Source: Amphiura filiformis (lineage: Eukaryota; Echinodermata; Ophiuroidea; Amphilepidida; Amphiuridae). From it: a stretch of DNA of 64,000 nucleotides. Position 1 is the stretch's first letter. Each line of letters begins with the position of its first letter. The notes below the pieces were generated by a model. The model ran no database searches, was not told the origin of the DNA, and saw nothing but the letters and a program-made list of their open reading frames with translations. Below are positions 23,934-34,300 of this stretch, in pieces. The position numbers and the translations under genes are program-made. The DNA is taken from NCBI RefSeq assembly GCF_039555335.1, contig NC_092637.1, forward strand, positions 2,872,001 through 2,936,000. Direction: 5' to 3'.

Positions 23934-24587
23934 CGACTATATAGTTTTTGATTATATATAGTTTGATCAACTCGTGATCGGCGGAATAATATCGAAATAT
24001 TTTATGTTGAGGATGGCTTGTGCAATCTCGCCACAAGTATTATTCTACATTATATAAAACACATAATATAGACCAGCCATGGCAACTATGTCACTCTTAC
24101 TGTGGTCTACTTTTTAGCGTAGTGGCAAAAGCCTAACAATTCCCAACCGATTACAAGCTGATCAAACTATAGTCAAGCCCTTGGAATATTTCTAAATTAT
24201 GTGCGGGTACCTGCTAGTGGTCTGTAATAAATAAAGATGCAACATAATAATAATAATAAATATTATCAAATGCGACAGGTACTCAAACTCAGAATTCTAA
24301 AATAAGCAAACACAAAATATATCTCTTTAAATGTTCTTAAAACAAGTTATAACTTATAAGACGTTTGCAAATTTTAAATTGCAAACGTTACCAAAATATT
24401 TTTAAAACATTTTTCAAAAACTTTTCAAAAAACTTTTTATGAAATTCCAATTTTGGTCTTGCAAGGTCAGGTAAATGTTAAAATGTTCTGTATCAAGTTT
24501 TTTCAAATGTTGTCCAAAAGTTCTTGCATAATATTTTTTTGGAAAAAAGAACTTTAAAGTCCGTTGTCAACAATTCAGTAACTTTAG
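23934..24587. other. AT-rich stretch with degraded repeats
   Basis: Contains 'gtttgcaaattttaaattgc'-type palindromic AT-rich sequence around 24360 and repeated 'aaaacatttttcaaaaact' motifs, similar in character to 18560-18730. No gene recognised. Confidence 0.45.
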
Positions 24588-24988
24588 GTTATTCCAGTTG
24601 AAATCCATACACCCTTATGGAAGACATGACCTTAATCTGCCACACAGGGGGTGTAGGTTTCAAATGAAGTCACCCATTCAATAATAATAATCAGAGGGAG
24701 GATGCTGTGCTTGAAGCAAAAAATTAAACATGTTTCACAATTACAGAGAAACTCTCATAGTTTTGTACACTTTTAAAGATGTTTCCTGACTATGGATTAT
24801 TTCAGTTGAAATTCATACACCTCCTACATAAATCATGGAAGACATAAATTAATCTCCCACACAGGGGTGTAAATTTCAAATCGAGTCACTCATTCAGGTA
24901 ACCTCCATTTGAAATTCACACTCCCTGTGTGGAAGATTCAGGCCATGTCTTCCATAGGGTGTGTATGGATTTCAACTGTAATTGCTCA
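24588..24988. mobile_element. MITE family D, composite copy
   Basis: Starts with 'ttattccagttgaaatccat' then 'acacccttatggaagacatg', and ends with 'catgtcttccatagggtgtg' then 'tatggatttcaact', which are inverted. The interior contains a second partial copy (24800-24900), so it appears compound. Non-coding. Confidence 0.7.
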
Positions 24989-25322
24989 ATGTTAACAGAT
25001 GGAAAAAACAATACTACAACAATAGCATGTGATTGTCAGATAATTGTACAAATAAATAAAATAATTACTGCCAAGATTATTGTCACTATGTGAAAGAATT
25101 ATACAAAGTGATTCAGAACTGGAAATAAAATAGAATTAAACACACAGAATGACACAAAGTTGCAACTACTTATGGTGGCTATTTACTCATTTGAGGCCTA
25201 TCATGGACCTTCTTTGTTGGTTTGTTTACTTGGTTGATTAAACCACACTTTGGTCAATCAGTCATTGAATAATCAATATGAGGTATCCATATGAAACAGA
25301 CCTGGACAGATGTTTAACTGTA

Positions 25323-25607
25323 TTGGGCTATTCCATTAAAAATCCACACTACCCATGTGGAAATTTTTTGAAATATCTTCCACAGGGTGAGTATGAATTT
25401 CAAATGGAATGGACACATTAGGCAGCTTCATTTGAAACTCACCCTCCCTCAGTGGAAGATTCAGGTTGAATCTTTCTCAGAGGGTGTATGATATTCATAT
25501 GGAGCTGCCTAATGTGCTCATTCCATTTGAAATACATACTCCCTCTGTGGAAGATATTTCAAAAATCTTCCACAGGGGTAGTGTGGATTTTAAATGGAAT
25601 AGCCCAT
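25323..25607. mobile_element. MITE family D, near-perfect palindrome
   Basis: 'gggctattccattaaaaatc' at the left pairs with 'gattttaaatggaatagccc' at the right. 'ggacacattaggcagct' pairs with 'agctgcctaatgtg' towards the centre. About 285 bp, non-coding. Confidence 0.85.
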
Positions 25608-25793
25608 CGTGATCCAGATTGACCTCAATTTATAAGCATCATGTTAGTGGAAGGGTATAAAAATATAAATGTGCAAATCTATGGGAAACTTTGCAGACTT
25701 GTGATGCTACAGCTTTGCGGAAAAAATACAGGGTGTATCAAAATAATCGGTACTGGATAAAGTTTCTATGCAGAATGCAATGAACACCAATGG

Positions 25794-25983
25794 GCTATTC
25801 CAGTTGAATCCATTATACACCCCCCGATGGAAGACATGTTCTTATTCGCCCACATAGGGGGTGTAGATTTCAAATGGAATCACCCATTCAGGTAAACCCA
25901 TTTGAAATTCACACTCCTTAGGTAGAAGATAAGGTCATGTCTTCAATAGGGGATGTATGGATTTCAACTAGAATCGACCAATA
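25794..25983. mobile_element. MITE family D, short copy
   Basis: 'gggctattccagttgaatcc' at the left and 'atggatttcaactagaat' at the right are inverted. Inner 'ggaagacatgt' pairs with 'catgtcttca'. About 190 bp. Confidence 0.75.
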
Positions 25984-26645
25984 TCTTGACTGACGTTTAG
26001 GCAAGACACTCAATTAGGTGCCGAGTAAGGTATCGGTGTACTGCTGGGGATGGTGGTGTTTAACTGGGGACATAACGGTCCAAAAGGGTTTAAATCCTGC
26101 ACAAGATTGGACCCCACATATGGATATAATGCTGCACCAAACTGGAAACAGCACTGATCACTGAACTTGTGTACCCCACACAAAACAAGATCTACATGTA
26201 ATAAAATAGAATGATTAAGATGTAATCCATGTCTTGTGCAGTTTAATCTTGTTTTGAGTCAAGTTTGGGATGCCGGATCACCAATGAAAGCATTATCGTC
26301 CTCAGCGGTACACCAATAGCTTTATCAGCACTAACTGGATGTCTTGTCTTATCTTGCCATGTTTTGAATCTGCCCAAGGCGGGGTTCTTACTGGAAAGGA
26401 AGGTATGTGGATGTGCGGCAGATGTCCACTGCACATTTCAGGATTTTCGGTATAACTTTGGGTCCCAATTTGTTTGGTGTTTTTTTTTTCAAAAGTTTCT
26501 CCAAAAATCTGGAAAAAGTGTAGATTCTTCAATGTTTTTTACAATTTTTTTTTCAGATTTGAGCAAATATTTTAACGTAATTTGGAACAGGAACAATAGA
26601 AAATTAGTATATGTGTCTCTTTTTCATTAAATTTGGTGTGATTGG

Positions 26646-26773
26646 GCAGGAAAAACCTCCTATATGTTTGTGGCCCCTGAACACATTCAAAACTGCCAAC
26701 TGGTTGCATAGGAGATTTTGCTTTAAACATGTTCAAGGGCCAATAACCCATAGGAGGTTTTTCCTGCCCAACG
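26646..26773. mobile_element. Small palindromic MITE, ~128 bp
   Basis: The ends 'gggcaggaaaaacctcctat' and 'ataggaggtttttcctgccc' are exact inverted repeats. Inside them, 'ggcccctgaacac' and 'gttcaagggcc' also pair. It lies in otherwise featureless sequence. Overlapping modest frames (26265-26630, 26611-27045) include this element and are not called. Confidence 0.8.
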
Positions 26774-27438
26774 ACGGTATGCTTTCAGAGTCCCAACCGC
26801 ACATCCCTACCCCGAGAAGATATCTTACTCTTCCCATAATCCTTTGCAACATGAGACATCACCTTATTTCATCATGTGACACTCCCATACTTTGTACAGG
26901 TACCCTTTGTTTTCATTTTGAGAATGGACTGACTAAACATGGATCGATAGAGCTAAGAAATAAACACATTTGGCAAGATCTGGATGTGTTCTATTCATTG
27001 AGGTACAATTCATCACTATCTACGTACCCTTGCAGCACTAAATAGCAGATCAGTACAGGAAATGGGAGAAATGCATTGTGGGAAGTGTAAGATATTTTCT
27101 CTATGTTTGCACCAAGTTCTTGGTTAGGGCTGTTGACATCAAATAATGGATGGATTAACACTGTTGGTCCATTCCACTTCAAATGTTGGCCATTTTGTGC
27201 GTAGACATGATTTCAATGGAGTTGCTTCGCTTAGACATTCTAGCTCCCCGGGGTTGGGGACTGACGCTCGACCCGTGATGAAGGATACCTATAATGAGCA
27301 AAAAAAAAATGCATCATGTCACGATGTGATTGCTTTTAATTAGTCATGCTTTTTAAAAGTCGACAGGTCTGGTCTACATTGTAGATACAAAATCTGATTG
27401 GATAATCGCATGATTTTGGGTGTCGTCTCACAGGCAGT
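26774..27438. other. Non-coding stretch downstream of MINDY3, no exon found
   Basis: The missing C-terminal exon of MINDY3 should lie below 28314 on the minus strand. I searched this stretch and the sequence further down for the YVEGTA-type segment and did not find it. No other gene recognised. Confidence 0.4.
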
Positions 27439-27797
27439 AAAAAAAAAAGCGCAGTGATTTATAGTGCGCTATGCACAGGCACAACGCCTAGACGTTGATC
27501 CACAAGCCTCAGCACACTTTACAGGTTGTCGCTGACCACTACGGCCCCACATCATTCCACAAACCATTTAACAACAATACAGGGACTTTGCTGCTTCAAG
27601 AGTGCACACCCTTGACATTCCACAGCTCCCCGAGTTTTGTACAGGTTACAACGAGACAATTAGCAGTAAGTTCCTTGTCCAGGGGTATTTCAAGCTAACT
27701 CAATTTTTCCACGAGAGAGTAGTAGGCACCGCCAGGGTTCGAACCTGCAACCTCTTGCACCATAGTTGAACGCCTTATCGATTGAGCTAACTCCCTA
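27439..27797 (-). mobile_element. tRNA-derived SINE, minus orientation
   Basis: Read on the minus strand it starts with a tRNA-like head: A box 'gttagctcaatcgataaggc' and B box 'ggttcgaaccctgg'. It continues into a ~270 bp non-tRNA body and ends with an A/T homopolymer next to 'gcgcagtgatttatagtgcg'. The plus-strand copy at 36041-36413 matches along its whole length. This is a SINE head and not a functional tRNA gene: the anticodon arm is not tRNA-like and the body continues. Confidence 0.85.
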
Positions 27798-28313
27798 AGC
27801 CATCATAAGTATAAGTGACACGCTTGTCCAGGTACATTGTATGTCTATGTAGCATGTTGGCGGTGTAGGCAAAGTGTGTAATACACACACGCTACTGCAA
27901 TACGCACAACTGAAGACTTGAGTTGTAAACAAGGTTTGTTCATTTTAGAATAAGGGGAGTTTTTATGAAGGTAACTTAATTTTTGCTACATAAAATAGTT
28001 TCTAGTAAGTCAAATGATTATCATAGAGTATACCTGCTGCACAGTTCCTTTTCTCTCTGTGGGAAAGCAAATAACAGGGAAAGTCCAAAAAGTTTTCCCA
28101 CCTGAATTGCATAATCAAAATAAAAAGTTGTGAACAAATCTGCGTGGTAGGCAGGTACATATACTATGATGCTATGCAGTTGGACTTTAATCAATTTATT
28201 TGGGGGATTGAAACTGCCAATTCGGGGTCAAAAATTTGAAAACAAGCAAAAACAATTTGAGGGGGTGTAACTTCATTTGCGGAGGTCAGAAGCTTATAGA
28301 GCAAAACACCTAC

Positions 28314-28388
28314 CTTATTTTGAGGGCAAGATCTTTTAAGTCCATTATAATGATATACTGTGAAGTGTTCTGGTATTAATCTATCGGG
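28314..28388 (-). CDS. MINDY3: MINDY3 exon 11
   Basis: 75 nt between 'catttacag' and donor GTAGGT; phase 0 at both ends. Encodes PDRLIPEHFTVYHYNGLKRS then CPQNK, matching the family's ESFTVYHYNGL segment. Two decayed copies of this exon lie just upstream in the transcript (28446-29065). Confidence 0.9.
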
Positions 28389-31300
28389 CTGTAAATGAGA
28401 AAAACAGAAAATAAATAAATTAATGACCTTTAACCCCAATTCTATGTACACCCTATCGATTGCAGGATCTTTTAAGTCCATTATAATGATATACTGGCCT
28501 TAAAGCCATATTATAACATTTGCTGAGGAGAACGCCCTCAAAAAAATTTTAAATTCTGGTGTTTACACAAATGTAATGTACTTTAGTCAATAAAGATACT
28601 CTGCAAAAATCAAGACTTTAGGTGCAGTAGTTTTGTCAAAAATAAACCGCTGGAACCATCGTTACCAATATTAGTCGAACACGTATGCACAGTACGTACA
28701 CGGCGTGCGGGATACACATACACACACACCCAGAGGATCGTACTGTATTACAACCATGGGAGTAACATGCATGGGCGCTAGTAGTAAATTCCAATTTTCT
28801 AAGCTTTACCTCACTTGTTCGGCTAAAATTAAAAGGGGACGTCTCTGACAGTAAAAGCTAACATTTTATGGAAAATAAATACTAATCTATTTTAACAGAA
28901 ATGTTATAATATGGCTTTAATCTATCTACCTGGCTGTAAATGAGAAAAACAGAATATAATAAATGACATTTGACCCCAATGCTAGTACACTCTATATAGT
29001 GCAGGATCTTTTAAGTCCATCATAATGATTAAAATGTTCTGCTATTTGATCTATTTGGCTGTATGGAGAAGGAAAATGACAATAAAAGTAAAGTGAAAGT
29101 TCACTTCTTGAGCTTACCCATGCTAGTAATTCAACATTTTGTTTAACATAAGTAAATGCTGAATGAGGTTATAAGCAGCATTTTGTTTGTAGAAACAAAG
29201 AATTATATTATGCAACATGTTTGACATAGGGTAAATACGCCTATTCTCGGTCACTTAAGAAACAACCCGCTCTATTTCTTGCGTAAATGATTATAAAAGT
29301 TAGCTATATGGGCACGCGCATTCCACACAACACCCCGTTTAACATAGCCTGCGTGACATCTGCCATTGAACTTGTATAGGAAGCATAAGGTCAAAAGGTC
29401 AAAGTTGGCGACAACTCCTATTCTCGGTCACTAAACTCCTATTCTCGGTCACCGCATAGTTTTTCTATACCTATTCTCGGTCACTCTCTTTTGGAAGCCT
29501 GGTTGATCGGTATGATGCGGTTTTGATAACTAAAACCCATAATAAAATATGTGTGCAGTATTCTCAGATATATTGACAAGGAGCGATCCTTTCAAAACGG
29601 TTTATTGGCAAAAATTTTCGTACCATCCGATCGGGGTCCGAGGTGGTCCTATTTTGTGGGAGCGCACAGCGGAATGCGGTGGCACGCCCGACTAGTCCAG
29701 GAGCAAGATCACACAAGGCCCTAAATAAGGAGTTCTTTCACCCCCACTACATACAAGGTTTGACACCATAGGTAGTTAGTATGGACCCTCTAGATCACTG
29801 CTAAGTAGGTAGTGGTCTCAAATTGTGGTAACCCTTTTTTTACAGGTCATTTTATATATGGACGTATAATCACATAAAATCACAAAAAATAGGGCAAAAT
29901 TAAGGGGTAGGGGAGATATAAATTCCCATAACCCAACTTTTACTTATAATAATGAATTTAATTTGGTATGACTATGTAGCTAATTGATTGTTCTAACTTT
30001 CTAGTATTATTTGAAAGCAAACCTAGGTTTCATTAGATCATGATTGGAAGTGGCCAGTCCATACACTAGTGGAAAATCAGATTTTTCACAACAATGCGTA
30101 GGGTGGGTGTTTTTATGGCACTGGTTTCAAATTTTACTATTGTGCCAATTTCTATTTTCAAAATTAATTAAGTTCCATTTTTTAATTTTGTTTTTAATAT
30201 CAAGCATATCTAGGCAAACATTGATGTTCTGGTTCAAATATTTATATAAGTGCATGTTGGGGTGCATGTTGGTTTGTGTTGTGTAGGTTTGGGGTAGGTG
30301 GGGTGTGTATGGGGGTGTGGGGGTGGGTGTGTATAGGGTTCAGGGTTGGGGTGTTTTACGTGTCTTAATATGTCACTCAGCTGAACTATATAAGTTCCAT
30401 TAACAAAATTTGTTTGGTAAGTTACCATTCATGTAATATTTTGAATATTAATATGTGAGGGGTGAGATCAACCACTGCTTGTCAGGAAATTAGACAGAAA
30501 AATAAATGTAAAAAATAGTTACTTTTCCACATGTAGCAGCGTGTGTAACAATATTAAGGGGTAGGGGAAATAAAAACCATCATAACTCAACTTCAACTCA
30601 TGATAATGAATTCATTTTGGAATTAATATGTAGCTAATTGATTGTTCAAATGTTTTAGTATTATTTAAAAGCAAAACAAACATTATTTGTCAGGTAGATA
30701 GACATAAAATGTGAGAAAAGGTTAATATTTCATGTATAACCATGTCAAATATGGTATTATTAAGGGTTAGGGGAAATAAAAACCACCATAACTCAACCTT
30801 TACTCATAATAATGAATTCATTTTGGTATCAACATGTAGCTAATTGATTGTTTTAACTTTCCAATATTATTTTTAACAGAAAAACCATCAGGTCTACATA
30901 AAGTGCGAAAAAATGTTAATTTTCCAATGTGTAACAGTGTAAAATATGACAATATTAAGGGGTAGGGGATGTACAATGTTTATTCATTATAATTTATTCA
31001 TTTTGGCATCAATACATAGCTATTTGGTTCTTGTAATCTTTTAAAGCAAAATGACCATTAGTTGTTAGTTGTATAGACTTAATAATGTAAAAAATATCAA
31101 TTTTTCAAGTGTAGAAGCGTAAAATATGACAATATTAAGTTGTAAGTTTACATACAAATCACCAAAACACAGGACTTACTGATGAAAATGAATTCATTTT
31201 GGTAACAATATGTAGCTAATTGATAGTTCCAACTTTCTAGTATTATTTTAAAAGCAATTAAACCATTAGTTGTCAGCTATATAGATAGACATAAAATATA

Positions 31301-34300
31301 CGAAAATGTTAATATTCCATGTCTAACAGCGTAAAATATGACAATATTAAAGGTGAACCTCATTGAAAATAAAGTTATATATCAATGGAAAGCTTATGAT
31401 GTCAGGAAGCAGAAAAGAATATTTTTATTTGCATAGCGTACCAGGCTAGACATAATCTCCATGCAAAGATTGGATATTGGCACCCCCCCCCTAAATTACA
31501 AAACGAAATCGTTCAAATTGGGCGCTTTCGTTGATGACGTCAGCCCAGGGACACACAGTTACTTCCGGGGTTGATTGTAAACACAATGTTCGTGTATTAC
31601 TGTGGCATGCATCGGGCCAATGCACGAATTCAGTCATTGTCAACTTACTTTACATGAAAAATATCTTCAATAAAATAAGAATAACATGAAGGAAATATCA
31701 TGATCAAATTAAGAATGAAGTTCCTGAATAAAGTGTGTGGATTTAAAAATGGGAAAAGAGCCGGGGTGATTTGGGATAGGCCAAGCCATCCACGATATGC
31801 ATAGGGAATATTACAGTAAAGCACGAAGAGCGAAGATTCGCCGATCCGAAGAACCGGAATGAAAACAGATTACAAAAAAAATAACTGCTAGTGCTACCAG
31901 TTCAGATCGTCACACCAAGTTGAGATGAACTTATCACAATGAGAAAATGAAGGAATATAATAAGGTACATGTACAGGATTTTTTAATTATTTCTTAGCTT
32001 TACAACCGGTCATGTATGATAGGCGAACTCGTATAAGATACATACGGGATGAGCTCAGTGACTGACTGAGTCTCACTACGCCGAGTGTTCAGTATCCGCG
32101 ACTGTACTGTACTTGCAGACAAAATGACCAATTTGATATTTACATTCTGATATTTCCAACTTAATGCTACTTCATCAGCAAAATTTATTCCTGTAAATGT
32201 TCCAAATATAAGGGAACGATTGATCAAATTTGCTGAAACACCCCATGAAACACAGAGGACGAAGCCCCGATGCGAGTCGCTGTGTTTGTGCATATCCGTC
32301 CCTGCACTTCAGCACCAATTTACGCATCGTGTTCGGTAATCCATAAAACATGAATGTTTCACGTTTTCAGTACCGTACACTGATTGTACTATTATTAAAG
32401 AATCAAGACACAAGTGACAATATTTTAATTTTATTCAGATTTCAGAATTCCATCAAATAACGGTCTACTAAGCCTAAATTATATTTATTTTATAATAAAG
32501 TATCTGCCCGAGTATCTGTTTCTTTCAATCGCGATTGTGTGGAAAGAATGTATTACCGCAATACGCTAAATATGAAAACCTTTATATGGGCTGGATTTGA
32601 TGAAATCGGCGGTTTTTATTAATTTTTGGATTACTGCAAGGCGATATTTTTTAATCAGACATTTTACAATGAATCAAGAATATATAGGGAATGTCACAAA
32701 CAAGTATTTAATTTGTTATTCGATCATGTTTATTCAGTCCATGACATGAACGGTAGCAGCAAGCATTTGCGCATGGGATTGATCCCAGCGCGAAATTCAA
32801 ACTCAATTGCCCAGTTATACCCAGCCAGTTATGACTGATTTTGTCAAAAATTTACGGAAAATTTAATTCTATTATTTCTAATATATATAGAAGGAACCAG
32901 CAACTTGAAGATTTCAAATTTCAAGCTTTATTGTGAAAATCAGACTTGCCGGGCAGCTTGCAAAGTACAGGAAGCAAGTCTTGTTTACACGTTTCGAGTA
33001 AGATCACGTGACTGCGAACCCTGAGCTTACGCCACGAGCATTCCCAAGGTCATAGACGATTGATTTGGGTGCTTTTTGGCGCCTTTAAAAAGACCAAAAA
33101 TTCAATCATTTTTTTAATTTTTCAGCTTTATTGGCCATCAAAAAAATCGGAAAAAATATTTTTTAATATCCTGACATCATAAGCTTTCCATTGATATATA
33201 ACTTTATTTTCAATGAGGTTCACCTTTAAGGGATAGGGGACATTCAAATCACCAAAACTCAAGTTTTGCGGATGAAAATGAATTCATTTTGGTATCAATA
33301 TGTAGCTATTTGATTGTTCTCATTTTCTAGCATTATTTTAAAAGCCTTTAAACCATTAGTTGTCAGGTAGTTAAACATAATATATGAGAAATATGTTAAT
33401 ATTCCATATCTAACAACGTAAAATATGACAATATTAAGGGGTAGGGGACATACAAATCACGAAAAACTCAAGTTTTGCTGATGAAAATGAATTCATTTTG
33501 GTATCAATATGTAGCTAATTGGTTGTTCTAACTTTCTAGTAATTATTTTAAAAGTAATAAAACCATTAGTTGTCAGGTAGATAGAAATAAAATGTGAAAA
33601 AAGGGTTAATTTCCATGTGTAGCAACATAAAATAATAACAATATTAAGGGTAGGGGACATACAAATCACCAAAACTAACGCGTTTTACTGATGAAAATGA
33701 ATTCATTTTGGTATCAATACCACTGCAGATCGATCAGTGGCGTAACTACGGGGGGGGGGAGGGACCTTAGGGGCCGCCATTTTTGCGCTACGGGCACCTA
33801 AACAGCGCCCTCACGAATTTCAGCCGACAATTTCGCCTCCTTACCAGTCCCGGCCTTGATATTATTCCGACAGCCTGTCACTAATTCACAATCGATTTGA
33901 AACATTTTTTGAATAGATTTTTAATGTTGAGGTCCTACTCTGTTGTTCCCATAAAAACAAGCACGATTCACTTGAATTTAGTACCCACGAGAGGCTGATA
34001 CATTTTGCTCAGGCGCTAGTTTTAACGGAACTATACAAGGTTACACTAAATGCGGAAGGATTTAGTGTTGTGCCCCCTTGAAGAATAGCACAATAGCGCT
34101 AATAGCACGCTATAAGGTCGAGGTCATTTTTAAGAATAGCACAATAGCGCTAATAGCACCCCTCCAAGTGTACAAGAATTCAAAAAAAACATTATTGCGA
34201 TAATAACGCGCTATATGCCCCCTAAGGCCAAAACAATTTCCAGAGCACAATAGCACTAATAGCACGCTATGAGGCCTAACCATTTTAAGAATAGCACCAT

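Noticed and set aside
26265-27045. Two consecutive open frames of 121 and 144 codons
   Set aside because: They overlap a palindromic MITE and lack recognisable domains or consistent splice signals.
27725-27797. Functional tRNA gene
   Set aside because: A and B boxes are present but the sequence continues into a conserved SINE body, and a second copy at 36 kb has the same structure.
28440-28481. Minus-strand RVYIELG resembling the WPYIELLW end of MINDY3
   Set aside because: It lies upstream of exon 11 in the transcript, in the intron part of the exon 11 duplication, and the short match is probably chance.
30234-30428. Pro/Thr/His-rich minus-strand frame
   Set aside because: It is the translation of a G/T-rich low-complexity tract within the satellite array.
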